A DNA stretch of 64,000 nt from Echinometra lucunter (GCA_029962745.1 CM057157.1:338491-402490), one strand, 5' to 3'; positions 24,519 to 37,539 are shown, counted from the first letter of the stretch. Notes: generated from the letters alone by a model not told the origin. Numbers and translations: made by a program.

Positions 24519-25944
24519 TAGTCCGGTAGCCATGGGGGGTAAGATTGCATTGGAACGTTATAGTCTTTTTTTAATTGATATCGACTGTTCAGACCTTCTA
24601 TTTCAACAAACCACATGCTGGAGCTCTGTCAGCATTGAGCAATTTGAGATATACGCGAAAATCCTAAATGGCCGCCGGCGGCCATCTTGGATTTTATGTT
24701 TACCTACTTTAAACATCCCAAGCATGTTCAAAAATTGGAAATAAGGGGTTTTGGGATGGAGAATCCAGATCTGAGGTTATTTTGAGAATAAGACTATTTC
24801 TTGATGTCTAGATATAAAATGGCGACTATTTTTTCAAGATGGCCGCCATATGCACTATATGCTAGGCAATGTCAGAAGGTGAAAAGTCCTCATTTATCAT
24901 TTAACATAAAAACAAAGCAAGCAAAATGCAACTTTTTCATTTGTACTATATCTATTACATGTTTTCTTTAACTTCTGAAAAAAATCAGGACAAAAGTCAT
25001 TGCTGTTTGGGCGTAGGGCGCCCTCAAAGTTTGATTTTTTTTTCTAAATTGGCAAATTTGTCCTTCAAATTACGCCATTAGTCCCAAATAGTAGGATGAT
25101 TAAAATTAGTGATATTGTAGACATTTTCCAATATTTAAGGGCAGCCTCAGTGAAAATTCACTTCCAGAAGGTTATCTCGTCAAGTTATGATGGTGAAAAA
25201 GAAGATAAACATCATTTTGCCACCATTTAGGGACACATAGTGACTCACACCCTACATTATGGGCAACTATCTTGAAAACTAGAGATGACATGAAGCTTTA
25301 ATAGTTCTACATAGTCCACGATAGATTTTTGAAGGTTAATGCATTTAATCAAAGTGATATCTTGACCTTGAAAATATAAAAAATATACAATATTTATATA
25401 ATATACACAAACATACCTGTGTGGTTCTCTTCCGTAATTGGTATAACATTCCCATAAATGCGTATTGTGACGGTTAGCATTCAGATATCGACATTTTCCA
25501 TTTAAAAATGTGCTATTGATCTCAATTTTCTAATCTACGCGTATGAAAGTGATATATATATATATATATATACAATATTTCAGGAACGGCTCTCTTTAAA
25601 ACTACTGCTTTTATGAGGTTTAGATTGCAGAATATACCGTAGCCAACAAAAAATAGTTTAAGCAGCAATATGGGTGTCGATTTGGGGAAGGGGGATGGGG
25701 ATATATCCCTCAATATTGTTGGTAGGAAGATGGTCTGCATTAACACTGCCCCCACTAATTCACCACCAGAAATGACATAGCCCATGCAATTCCCTAAGAG
25801 TATTAAAAAAAAGGGGGAAGGGCGAATGGGGGGGGGGGAAGAATTTCAAAGTAAAAAGGATAACGAAAAACTTTCCAGCACTGGCTCGCTTCGCTAGCTC
25901 ACATTTTAAAGTATCTCTAGTTGTGGTTAGATCGGTTTGCAACT

Positions 25945-25992
<48 letters not shown>

Positions 25993-28588
25993 GGTATACT
26001 ATTTTTCTACTCACTGCCTTGCATTTTAAGTATCTTAACCAAAGCCGGTTATGTTAATATCCTTATGAAATGAAACTGATTTGCATATAATTTTCTATCT
26101 AATATTATACTATTCTTCTTGTCATAAAATAATAGTGATATAGCTGCAAGGAGTCGAGTGAAATATCGAGAAAAGCTAAAACAGAAGAATTTTTCATGAG
26201 ATAAAGGGCTGTGACCAATGGCTTATTCCTTTCTCACCAATTATGAGAATGGAGGAAGCCGATGAAATGTATTACTAGAAAGATGAGATTGGAATGACAA
26301 TACAAAACACTGTTCTTAGCACAGTATATTTTTAAATACCCATTTTTCTCTTCGTTGATACACTCACCTATCAAATCTGAAAAAAAAAGGATATTTCAAA
26401 GGAGTCATACATTCTTATTCCCTCAGCAACAAGTTTGAATACTAGTATAATAATGCTTTTACAGCAAAGTGTCCAACTGTCCTTAAATTCTGTTGGAAGA
26501 TGTACATCATCACAATAATAATTAGGAAGGAAAATCTACATCTGAAAGAAAATGAGTCCGTAGCTTGTTTTACTTCCTCACATAGAAACAGAATTGTTTT
26601 GGATGGCAAGCGATGAGCCAAATAGCGTCATATTTGGCAGTTAGGTGATCGAATATACAACAGTTTGAGGCTATCAAGGAGTGTAAAGTTTTCCTCACTC
26701 GCTGCACTAACTCGCATAGCATTTAAATACAGAACAGTTGGGGAATACTTTTTCGCCAAGCGTGTGTTTTCCCTTATCTCCCTTCGCTCGCTCGGATTAT
26801 TTTGAAAGGTGGTTTAGAACAGCAAAAGATTAGACCAGCGAAGTGCTAGAATAGAGTCATAGTTAGCAGTGAGATGACTATACCATCAAAACATCTTTCA
26901 GACCATAGTGATATTTTGACCATGAAATAATACTGTATCATCAAAAGAGTGTATTTTCCTTGCTCACTCGTAATATACAAAACGGGGTGGTTTGGACTGT
27001 AAACATAAGACCTTAAACACAAGAAGTACTGAAAAGGTTATAAATCATTCGAATATCTTATTCCTAGTGCATTGTAGAGTGTGTTTTGATGACAAAAAAC
27101 CCATTTATTTATTACTCGCTCATCCACAAAATAAAAATGCGGTGGTTCATACTTTTAAAAAGTGGCAACTAAACTAGAAAGCTTACAGGTCCCTAAACAT
27201 TCCATTCAAGTAATGGGGATGTACCCCTTCGATATCATTTGAAGGCTATTTTTGTTTGGCTAAAGGGATGAATGGTAGAATAGACTAAGAATGCAGTAGA
27301 CCTGTGAGCAAATATAGGTATTATATACCCTCCCATTCACAAAATTTACTGATGCTCTGATATCTGTACGTGCTCCTTTCCTTAATCAATTCTTCACTTT
27401 TTAATCCCTTACCCTTTCTCAGTTGCTTTCCTCCCCGCCTGAGGATATTTGGCATCAGTCACCCCCCCCCCCGAACCCAAATCAAAACCCATGAGCATCA
27501 ATATCTATATTTGTAAGGAAAATTATCATTTGACTTTGAAAATATCATAATATAGAAAAAGTGTACTTTTTTCCGCAACTGGTAAACAGGCATGCACTTA
27601 AAATGCATGTTATTATCTAATATGCAAACAATCACTTGAACATTGACCTGTCTCTTATGATGGCTGAAATATGGATTTATTAACTTTAGCCAACAATAAA
27701 GTGGTGCTAAACACACGATTTCAGGAATTGGTCTCTTGAAAAGTACTAGTTATTCGGCTCAGCCGAGATTTGCAGAATTTTCAGTCCAATAGACAATGAT
27801 ACCGTAGATATAATAGGAGATACTCAAATTAGTCAGGAAAATGATGTTTTGGCCTTGAAAATATCAAGAAATATCATTTTAGAAAGTATGTTTCTTCTGT
27901 AATTAGTATTGCAGTAATTGAATGCTTAATATTATAATTTCATAACTAATTTCTGAGCCTCAAATTCCTGATAAAGAGATGTGAGCACACATATAGTTTT
28001 TGTCAGCTACAAAAAGGTGAACATCATATGCTTTTCCTCCATAGTGTAAAGTGTGTGTGTGTGGGTGTGGGTGTGTGTGCTTAATTGGGGAGGAGGCTAT
28101 CCCCCTCCCCTACCCCATCACATTTACGTTAGTTGTTTTTTGTTTCTAAATATCATCCTTGTAGAAAGAAAATCAATCATATTCAATCTATTTTCTACTT
28201 GATTTTCAATGCAATATTGCATATAATACATGTATAAATAGACTGCTGGGGGCGCCATCTTGAAAATTAGCTGCCATTTTATATGAAGACATCGAAACAT
28301 AGTCATATCCTCAAACTAACCTCAGATTTAGATTCTCCATCCCCAAAACCCCGTAATTCCCAATTTCGAACATTCTAGAGATGTTTAAAGCAGGTGAACT
28401 AAAAATCCAAGATGGCCGCCAGCAGCCATTTTGGATTTTCGCGTATATCTCAAATTGCTCAATGCTGACAGAGCTCCAGTATGTGGATTGTTAAAATAGA
28501 AGGTCTGAACAGTCGATATCAATTAAAAAAAAACTATAACATTCAAATGCAACCTTCGGCCTAAAATCCGGGTTTGGCTGCCGGACTA
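24519..28588. mobile_element. 4.1-kb DNA element with ~300-bp inverted ends
   Basis: The left end starts TAGTCCGGTAGCCA and the right end closes TGGCTGCCGGACTA. The inverted similarity runs inward about 300 bp: for example GATATCGACTGTTCAGACCT at 24579 faces AGGTCTGAACAGTCGATATC at 28501, and a segment with GATGGCCGCC is present in both arms. A 3-bp TAT flanks both ends. The middle has recurring segments with TTGACCTTGAAAATATC (near 25369, 26917, 27533 and 27851), a TA tract and a TC tract, but no transposase. Superfamily not assigned. Confidence 0.75.
25947..25989. repeat. (TC)n microsatellite
   Basis: About 21 CT units inside the 4.1-kb element. Confidence 0.95.
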
Positions 28589-28785
28589 TATTTCTATGGC
28601 ACTGAAATGAAACCTAGACTTTGAAACCAGCACGTTTGATGCAATTAATCGAAAAACTGCCTAGGCTACGTACGGTGTAAAAAGGAAACGCGCTGCCTGG
28701 CCCTAGGTGACGGTAGTTAGCGAGTGCCACACCCTTCCCACCAGACCTGCTCAGCCAGTTCGCTGTCCTATATAATGCCCCTAGG

Positions 28786-28920
28786 TGGCCCGGCGGCAGT
28801 CAGCTAGGTGGCGGCAGTCAGCTAGGTGGCGGCAGTCAGCTAGGTGGCGGCAGTCAGCTAGGTGGCGGCAGTCAGCTAGGTGGCGGCAGTCAGCTAGGTG
28901 GCGGCAGTCAGCGTAGGCTG
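28786..28920. repeat. 18-bp tandem repeat, about seven units
   Basis: Unit GGTGGCGGCAGTCAGCTA repeated nearly without change, next to other C+G-rich sequence. A reading frame beginning in the last unit (28898-29089) is probably not real. Confidence 0.95.
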
Positions 28921-29463
28921 GCGCAGGATGCGTTACGCACTCCACTCTGCCCAATTTTTATCCATTTTCATTTCCCTCTGTAGTTTTTTTCTCCTGCTTC
29001 TTTCCCTATTTTTTCACTACAGCCCCAGCTATAGAGATTTTTTCATGTATTTCCTCGAAATCCACTCACTATTGCATGGTCCTGAATGAATCCCCTATAC
29101 TAAAGAGCCTATAGACGTCTAGGACAAAAGTATTAATACGGAGCCCCACTAACGATCCATTGTTAACCCGAGGTGATTAGAAATGCCTACGCTTTCTTAA
29201 AGCTACAATTCAACTTTTTAAGGACTCCATGAAATGTGACTATAAGAGTAGGATTGTATTACTAAATGGTTGGCAGAAATGGTTGGCAGAAATGGTATTT
29301 GCTTACGAATTAATGCTAGCTAAATTATACCAACGATCACGCTGACGAATTTATGCATGGTAAAATGTAAAATTCACTATAATGCATTGAGAATTTTCCT
29401 TTTGTTTTATGTCCTCATTAAAGGGACATTCAGTGTCAATCACCTTCAATACATTATCAAAAA

Positions 29464-29963
29464 NNNNNNNNNNNNNNNNNNNNNNNNNNNNNNNNNNNNN
29501 NNNNNNNNNNNNNNNNNNNNNNNNNNNNNNNNNNNNNNNNNNNNNNNNNNNNNNNNNNNNNNNNNNNNNNNNNNNNNNNNNNNNNNNNNNNNNNNNNNNN
29601 NNNNNNNNNNNNNNNNNNNNNNNNNNNNNNNNNNNNNNNNNNNNNNNNNNNNNNNNNNNNNNNNNNNNNNNNNNNNNNNNNNNNNNNNNNNNNNNNNNNN
29701 NNNNNNNNNNNNNNNNNNNNNNNNNNNNNNNNNNNNNNNNNNNNNNNNNNNNNNNNNNNNNNNNNNNNNNNNNNNNNNNNNNNNNNNNNNNNNNNNNNNN
29801 NNNNNNNNNNNNNNNNNNNNNNNNNNNNNNNNNNNNNNNNNNNNNNNNNNNNNNNNNNNNNNNNNNNNNNNNNNNNNNNNNNNNNNNNNNNNNNNNNNNN
29901 NNNNNNNNNNNNNNNNNNNNNNNNNNNNNNNNNNNNNNNNNNNNNNNNNNNNNNNNNNNNNNN
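29464..29963. other. Assembly gap (500 N)
   Basis: Exactly 500 N, the same size as the other two gaps, so it is a placeholder and not a measured length. Reading frames through it are meaningless. GTA-repeat sequence follows directly. Confidence 1.
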
Positions 29964-30149
29964 GGTAGTAGTAGTAGTATAGTAGTGGAAGGAGAAGTAT
30001 AATTAGAAGTAAGATTACTCCTACGGACATCTTCCAGACGACAGCCCGTCAGACATCCGTCAATACTTTGGAACACCATCGTGCGCGTTGCCATGGTGCA
30101 GACGTATGGTTGGCCGTTCCCGCCAAAACGCATGCCAAAACCGTACGCG

Positions 30150-30565
30150 TGCAAGTCAGAACGTACGCGTGGATCTGTCATAACGTACGTATGGTCTTGA
30201 CAGAACGTACGTATGGTCTTGACAGAACGTACGTATGGACATTTTCTATTATACTTCTATGACATTCTTAACGTACGTATGGTTTTGGCATAACGTACGC
30301 GTGGTTCTGTCATTACGTACGCGTGGTTCTGTCATAACGTACGCGTGGTTCTGTCATAACGTACGCGTGGTTCTGTCATAACGTACGTATGGTTGTGTCA
30401 TAACGTACGTATGGTTGTGTCATAACGTACGTATGGTTGTGTCATAACGTACGTATGGTTGTGTCATAACGTACGCGTGGTTCTGTCATAACGTACGTAT
30501 GGTTGTGTCATAACGTACGTATGGTTGTGTCATAACGTAAGTATGGTTGTGTCATAACGTACGCA
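30150..30565. repeat. 22-bp tandem array (ACGTACG core), left
   Basis: About 19 copies of a 22-bp unit GTCATAACGTACGYRTGGTTST, in two main variants (ACGCGTGGTTCT and ACGTATGGTTGT). The self-complementary CGTACG core recurs each unit. Related units, in both orientations, fill 38590-38945. Confidence 0.95.
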
Positions 30566-30713
30566 ACGGTTCGTCACTTTTAACACAGATGTTGGAATGG
30601 CCAATCAAATTTCTCGTTATATATATATATATATATATATGCGGAGTATAGCCATAGGTCCGATCGAGTGTGCGCTTGCATATGTGCATGCATACATATA
30701 TATATGGTTCCAT

Positions 30714-32675
30714 GACATTTGCTCCGGCGACAAGTGCTCCGCGACAAGTGCTCCGCGACAAGTGCTCCGCCGACATATGCTCCGCCGACATATGCTCCGC
30801 CGACATTTGCTCTGCCGACAATTGCTCCGGCGATATTTGTTCCGCCGACATTTGCTCCGGCGACATTTGCTCCGCCGACATTTGCTCCGCCGACTTTTGC
30901 TCCGAAACGACGACATTTGCGCCGAAACGACGACATTTGCTCCGGCGACATTTGCTCCGGCGACATTTGCTCCGCCGAATTATGCTAAAAAACGACATTT
31001 GCTCCGGCGACATTTGCTCCGCCGAATTATGCTAAAAAATGACATTTGCTAAGGCGACATTTGCTCCGCCGAATTATGCTAAAAAACGACATTTGCTCCG
31101 GCGACATTTGCTCCGCCGAATTATGCTAAAAAACGACATTTGCTCCGCCGAATTATGCTAAAAAACGACATTTGCTCCGCCGAATTATGCTAAAAAACGA
31201 CATTTGCTCCGGCGACATTTGCTCCGCCGAATTATGCTAAAAAACGACATTTGCTCCGCCGAATTATGCTAAAAAACGACATTTGCTCCGGCGACATTTG
31301 CTCCGCCGAATTATACTAAAAAACGACATTTGCTCCGGCGACATTTGCTCCGCCGAATTATGCTAAAAAACGACATTTGCTGCGGCGACATTTGCTCCGC
31401 CGAATTATGCTGAAAATCGACATTCGCTCCGCCGACATTTGCTCCGCCGAATTGAGCTCCAACACGACGACATTAGAGATTACAATGTTTAAAAATATGA
31501 GAAGACCGCTTTAATGGCAGAAATATCCAAATGCTTGTAGAAAATTAGCCTACCTGAAACTGAAGAAAATTATCTAATCAACATATCGAAAGTATAGTTC
31601 ACATTCATATTTATTATTTTTATTATTTTCACCGAAACAATGACATCTTTAACCTTGTGACCCCAAAACTAATCAGACCATTGTCCCTCGCATATTCATA
31701 CATGATCAAAGTTTGAAACTAAACTGTCACAGAGTTAAGTTATCGCACGAACAAGCTTCATTTTCATTATACAATGACCTCTATGACCTTTGACTTTGAA
31801 ACCCCAAATCTATTCGGATCATTGTCCCTCCCATATGCATCTTGAGCCCAGTTCGAATTTGATCCGTCAAACAGTTCTTCGTGAGAAAGGAAAGCGGGAA
31901 GGACGGACGGACGGACAACCCGATAACATAATGCCTCCGGCACTTACCTTCGGTGGGCGGAGGCTTAAAAACATACATTACATTCTCTTTAAAAAACACC
32001 TTTCAGGGGCAATTTTGAAATACGGCATTTTTTCTATCTCTGCAAACTACTTTGCAGTTTGTTTAGATCTACTCTGATTAACTATGATTACTCTGATTAC
32101 GTAGATTATTTAGAGTGACCTGTAATGATAAACATGATAAAGGCATGCCCTCAAATTCACGGAATCTGGAATGGTGTCGTGGGGGCAAGGTTCAAGTGTC
32201 GTTTTTTCCAAAACATTTCAGTGGAGAAATCGCGGCGAGGCAATTGTCATAACCATCATCAATTGTCGGAGCAGAGTAAAATTATTATCAATTTATTGAT
32301 GATTATAAATAATTCGGCGGAGCAAATGTCGTTTTGAAACATAATTCGGCGGTGCAAATGTCGTCGTTTTGGAGCATAATTCCGCGGAGCAAATGTCGGC
32401 GGAGCAAATGTCGTTTTGGAGCATAATTCGGCGGAGTATATGTCCTCGGAGCAAATGTCGCCGGAGCAAATGTCGCCGGAGCAAATGTCGGCGGAGCACT
32501 TGTCGGCGGAGCAAATATCGCCGGAGCAATTGTCGGCGGAGCAAATGTCGCCGGAGCAATTGTCGGCGGAGCAAATGTCGGCGGAGCACTTGTCGCGGTG
32601 CACTTGTCGCCATTATCGGAGCAGTTGTCGCCGGAGAAAATGTCGCCGGAACAAATGTCGCCGGAGCAAATGTCG
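30714..32675. mobile_element. Foldback (TU-like) element with 15-bp-repeat arms
   Basis: Left arm 30714-31475 is a tandem array of 15-bp units GCCGACATTTGCTCC; right arm 32311-32675 is the same unit inverted (GGAGCAAATGTCGGC). In the inner arm the units form a longer repeat with AATTATGCTAAAAAACGAC. The ~830-bp middle carries a different dispersed repeat (GACCTTTGACTTTGAAACCCC type, near 31780-31970). From memory, sea urchin TU elements have inverted repeats with an outer domain of 15-bp direct repeats and variable middle segments made of other repeats; this matches closely. No transposase is seen. The frames that run through both strands are repeat artefacts. Confidence 0.75.
31600..31975. 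repeat. Dispersed 'GACCTTTGACC / GGACGGACGG' repeat, copy 1
   Basis: Two diverged ~150-bp units containing ATCAGACCATTGTCCCTC and ending GGACGGACGGACGGACAACC, then CATAATGCCTCCGGC and GGTGGGCGGAGGC. The same family occurs in inverted orientation at 62265-62845. Non-coding; it forms the middle of the foldback element. Confidence 0.8.
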
Positions 32676-33391
32676 TGTCACCCCTCATATGGGCTGCGAC
32701 GCGACAAAAGGGCCCTTAGCTCTCCAAATGGCTTACGCAGTAAAACCGCACTAAAGTCAGCGCATATCAAAACGTGCAGAGCGCACTGGAAAAAAAACAC
32801 ATAACAATTAACACCAAACCGAAACAAAACACACGTGCGGAAGAAAAATAACAGTGACTCAAGACCTATGTTACTAGTCCGTCGATTAGCGATTAATCTG
32901 GCTCTAGCTGATGATCAAATGTCATTCCTTGGATGAATCGGTAAGATCATTATTATAATTTCTTCACATAGTTTGTTCCAGTAGAAATGACTGGTTTTAA
33001 AGGCATTTCGTGCATTTAATAGGTGACTGTCTAGTTACCTCTTTTCGTAGCGCCAGCTGCAACTTCAAGACTGCATGCATGCATGCATAGTTTCACAGAT
33101 AAAGTTGTTAATACCTGTAATTCCGACATGTAACTTGTATTATGAAATATCCTTCCTCTGTTATTTCTTTTTCATATTACTGTATAATCTTTGAATATCA
33201 ATTTTTGTATTATATTTTATCAGTACTATGGAAATTTCTTTAAACCAAGATTTAAGCAGTCACATGCAAGAAAAAGCGAAGATGTGTCTTAATGTTGAAA
33301 CGTTAGTTGCCGCTAGTTAACGTTAGCAGTTGAATGCACGATATGCCTTACCTTTAAATTCATTGACGTTTTTGTGCATGTCTATTCCACT

Positions 33392-35067
33392 CAGTGGCGT
33401 AACAGCCGGGGGGCAGGGGGGGGGGGGCACTCTGCCCCCCCGAAGGATTTCAGCGGGAAAATATACCAAACCACCGGGAAAAAATGAAAAGGAGGGAAAG
33501 GAAGAAAAAGGAAGGGAGAAATGGAAAGGAAGAAGAAGAAAGGAAAAGAAAGAAGAAGAAAGGAAAAGAAAGAAAGAGAAAGGGAAAGAAGGAGAAAGGA
33601 GGAGAACGGGAAAGAAAGAAGGAGAAAGGGAGAAAGAAGAGAGAGAGAGGGAAAAGAGGGAAAGGGGGAAAAAAGAAGAAAGCAAAGGGAAACCAAAAAA
33701 AAAAAAAAATGAGGGAAAATTTAGTACCAAACCCGGAGTTTCCCGGTTCTCCACTCCCTGGACAACCGCAGTGGCTTTCCCTGTAGACTCACATCAGGTC
33801 CCCTAAGCCAGAACCCTGGGCCCCACCCGCTAAAGGCTTCGCAACAAGCAACCCGCGGTGCGAGCTTATCTCCACATATTCTATTTCTAGACTTAGTTAC
33901 CGGGAAATTTTCGGCTCTTCCCCCCCCCCCCCCCCCCCCCCCGATAACAGGCAGAAAATGTACGAGACCGGTAACAGACAACGAACAATTCAAAGAAACG
34001 TCAGAGCTTCCGCGCTTCGCGCGGGAGGGGAAAATTACCATCCCTCCACCCTTCCCCTAGAATGCCTAGGGAGTGCGCTTTGCACTAACGTTTTCCTGAA
34101 AGAAAATCCTAGCTACACCACTGATTCTAAACTTAATTACCGGGAAATTTTTGGCTATGCGTATGCCCCCCCCCCCCCTCGATAACAGGCAGAGAGCGTA
34201 AGAAGAGCGGGACCTGACAGCGGAAAAACGTCGGAGCTTCCGCGCTTTGCGCGGAAGGGGGGAAACTCCCCCCTCGCTGCACCCTCCCTTCTAGGGAGCA
34301 CTACCGTCCTCCTAAAATGAAATCCTAGTTGCGCCGCAGAAGATAGACTTAGTTACCTATGACGAACAATGCAAAGAAACGTCGGAGCTTCCGCGCTTCG
34401 CGCGGGAGGGGAGAAACTCCCCCTTCCCTGCCCCCTCCCCTCTTGGTGTAAATTCCGGGGAGTGGGGGATCTATCACCCCCACCTGGGGGAGAGAGGGGA
34501 TGGTGTGTACAAATTTCCCGCCATGCAGACACACTTTTTAAAGAAGAAAATATATTTTGATTATTAATCAGTTAGTTAAAATTCTGAATATAATCTGTCA
34601 TAACAATCATCATATTTTAGAATTTCTATTTGAAAATGCTACTGAAAACAAAAAAGTGGTTATTTTTGGCTCGCTCGCTCCGCTCGCTCCTCAAAATCTT
34701 AGGATTTCCATCAAAAAATGCGATTAAAATCAAGAAAAGTGGTTATTTTTGGCTCGCATCGTTCTTTCGTCATATTTTTGGATTTTTATTCGAAAATGCG
34801 ATTCAACAGCAAAAAAGTGATTATTTTCGGCTCGTTCGCTTCGCTCGCTCGCAAAATAGATATCAAAATGTGTGTGAGAGGGAAAAAAAATCGTTAAAAA
34901 AGTTTTTAATCCCTCACTCCTCAAATTGGATTTACGCCGGTGGAGCACTACCGTCCTCCTAAAAATGCAGTCCCAGCTACGCCACAAATTCTAGACATAA
35001 ACTAGTTACCGGGAAATTTTTAGGCTCTGCCCCCCCCCCCTGATAACAGGTACCTGTTACGCCCCTG
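33392..35067. mobile_element. 1.7-kb hAT-like element, exact 8-bp target duplication
   Basis: Starts CAGTGGCGTAACAG and ends CTGTTACGCCCCTG (inverted, one mismatch), with ATTCCACT on both sides (33384-33391 and 35068-35075). Inside are C/G runs, a 230-bp purine (GA) tract at 33484-33716, repeated segments with GAAACGTCGGAGCTTCCGCG (near 34006, 34229 and 34378), and T-rich stretches with GGCTCGCTCGCTCCGCTCGC. No transposase. It is nested in the 8.9-kb composite, so it inserted later than that structure, or the structure grew around it. Confidence 0.88.
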
Positions 35068-35075
35068 ATTCCACT

Positions 35076-37539
35076 ACAAATACAATCATGGGACTAGAGT
35101 AGATCTTAACTTCAGACCTGCTTATACCAATCTCTTGAATTTGTTGATACACATTTGAGGCCTCAATTTTCCCATGCTGAATTTACCAGTCAGGAATTCA
35201 TTAGAAAATTTTAGCAGAGCTCCAACAAGTTATATACATGTACAGTGTATTTCCTACACAGAGTAAAATAAAGTTAGGCCTCGGCCCTAGATCTAGGCTA
35301 GCATATAGTCTAGCTGATTTAGGGCCAGACTAGGATCTTGCCCTAGCTCGGGCTCTGAATAAGGATGGAATTAAAAATAACTGTTTATGTATCACAACCT
35401 TGTAAGCACAGACCTGCTTTTAGAAAAATTAAGAAATCATTAGAAACAGATGAAGCTGAAATGGAGGAGGGCAGGGCATTGCTTATAATTGAGAGAAGGA
35501 AGGGAGGGGGCAGATCATTATTCACAAAAAATGCCTCCCCCACCTTTCCCATTGTGTATTTGCTTGATTTGTCTTCAGTTTTGAGTGCATTTATTATCTC
35601 TGTAGACTTTCTTTTTTATTAAAGCAATCGAATTACAAACTGAATTTCAATTATTAGGCATAATGGAATATTTAGTTAAATTACTTTTAGATTAATCAAA
35701 ACTGAAACAATACTAATCACAAACAACATTACTTAATGGATTAAATGTTATTACTGTCTAATATTTCATATTAGAATGAATGACACTTTGTATTCCATAC
35801 TCATTTAATGCTGTTGGTGTACTTCAGATTTTCTAAAACAATAAATCTGTATATCAGTGTGATTTATCTAAGCAGTTGGCTGCTTCTAGTGCCATTTCAT
35901 GTATAATTGAAAGGGATTTTTTTCTTTTTACAGGCCATTGATATGGAGCAGCTAAGCCAGTTCATGCTTGTCCCTATCATCATTGTCATCTCCAGGCAAA
36001 TATAGGAATGTTAGACTGTAACTTAGAGGCAAAGCTGGAAGGAGAGGGGTAGGATATGATAACCACATTTAATTCAATGATGCTGGAAATGTCAGGTCAC
36101 TGCATTCATATCAGAGGAGGAAACAGAGGTGATCTAAGATCTTGAAACAATAACTGAAGTTGGATTCTCTTTGCGCCAACCCAGGATGAACTTCACAATG
36201 ATGGAGATCCTACAAAATAAACACGGGTATGGCTGTACAGGATGTCACTAGAACCAGTAGTGTTTGGAACTTTGGATGCCTTAATGGTCTATGATCACAT
36301 CCTTCGTGGGTGAATGAACTTACCAAAGCCATGAAAGCTGAGCATGACCTCTATATTATGTGAGAACTGACTGACAGCGTCCAGCTGAACTACAGTTGAA
36401 GTTATGAGGAAGTGATATTGCTACTACTTTAATGAACAAAGTGCAAAAAAAAAATGCTTCTTGTATCTTCATAATTTGGGTGACAAGTGCCCTCATAACT
36501 CATGACACATGTTTCAATAGGAGCAATCTCACTTTCAGGATGATATTACCTTTATTTCATAGATAATATTTAATTCCAAATATCCACTGCGTTTGTGTGC
36601 TTGCAAGAGCAGACGACTTGAAAAGTAAATTTAATACTAACAAATTTTTAACTACTGGATTAACAATAAGATCTCTTAATGTCATATCGGATTTCATGAT
36701 CTTGCGCATTTGATGTTTAATGTGAAAAAAAGAAATATACTGTAGAAATACATAAACATTGAACTTTCAACCTTAAATGTAGGGCAATTCTATTCTAGCA
36801 AAAAAGGGATGTTTTTCTATTGAAGCAGAGCATTTTTAAAAAATAAACAAAAAGGTGAAAGTTCTAAAGAAAAGGAACGTAAATTTATTTATCACTAGAA
36901 TTGATGTGTTGATTGAAATCAGTTTTCCTCCGGGAAGCTCGTCCTCGGGGGTATTGTGTTCCCCAGGAGCTGTCATCGTGGGAGCCATCCTCCGAAGGAA
37001 ATGTCCTCTGAGGGACCCGTCCTCCGGGGAAGTTGTCTTCGGGGGCGGGGGGGATGGGCTTGTCCTCCAGGAGAGTTGTTCTAGAACTGCCACTTCTCAT
37101 GTAAGTCACTCCTTGTGCTGATTTTTAGTGTGCAAGAAGTACTGTTTTTATGCGCGAATTTACAGAGAATCTCTCTACCGTGGGTGGGGAATACCCCGCC
37201 ACCCCCCCCCCCCCCCCCCGTTATATGCCACTTCTCATATCAGTTTCCCCTAATACTGCATTTTTACACGAATTTTATACACGATTTTTTTTTTTAAATC
37301 TTCCTGCCGTGGAAGGGGGAATAACCCTCTCCAACAGCTTCCCCCCTCCGTCGCTTCGCTCCCTCGCCTTGCCTCCCTCTCCCGTTGTTGAAAATTCTTG
37401 GCTACGTCAAAGTGTATGCTCTCGCATTTCATTTTGTGGCATCGATGGAGCAATATTGTCACCAGTTCAAGTGTAGTGTCTTCGGAATTAATTTGGCAGA
37501 AATATGTCGGTGGGGCAGTTGTTACTTTATTGTCGAAAT
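35076..37539. other. Centre of the composite: unassigned sequence
   Basis: Mostly A+T-rich. A strong acceptor (TTTTTCTTTTTACAG at 35934) leads into a short frame AIDMEQLSQFMLVPIIIVIS that stops after about 23 codons; I could not find a partner exon. 35365-35622 holds an 85-codon frame of unknown meaning. 36930-37080 has a degenerate ~17-bp repeat around GTCCTCCGGGGAAGTTG. 37190-37410 has C runs like the hAT remnants. Confidence 0.35.

Noticed and set aside
29351..30181. Reading frames spanning N runs (also at 40038-40737 and 53366-54073)
   Set aside because: The gap bases are unknown and the gap length is a fixed placeholder, so the frames are not evidence.
30150..30565. CRISPR-like array of regularly spaced repeats
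   Set aside because: There are no unique spacers: the 22-bp units are directly tandem, and the genome is an intron-bearing eukaryote.
30552..32754. Cys/Arg/Ser-rich repeat proteins such as CSADICSADICSGD and MSAEQMSPEQ
   Set aside because: A 15-bp unit gives a 5-residue peptide repeat in any frame on either strand; there is no start context, no unique sequence and the arrays invert within the element.
33484..33786. Lys/Glu-rich frames (RKKKEKEGK type)
   Set aside because: They translate a GA purine tract within a hAT-like element.
35365..35622. 85-codon frame starting MELKITVYVSQPCKHR as a gene
   Set aside because: No family resemblance, no matching exon, and it ends in low-complexity sequence. 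Left as unassigned.
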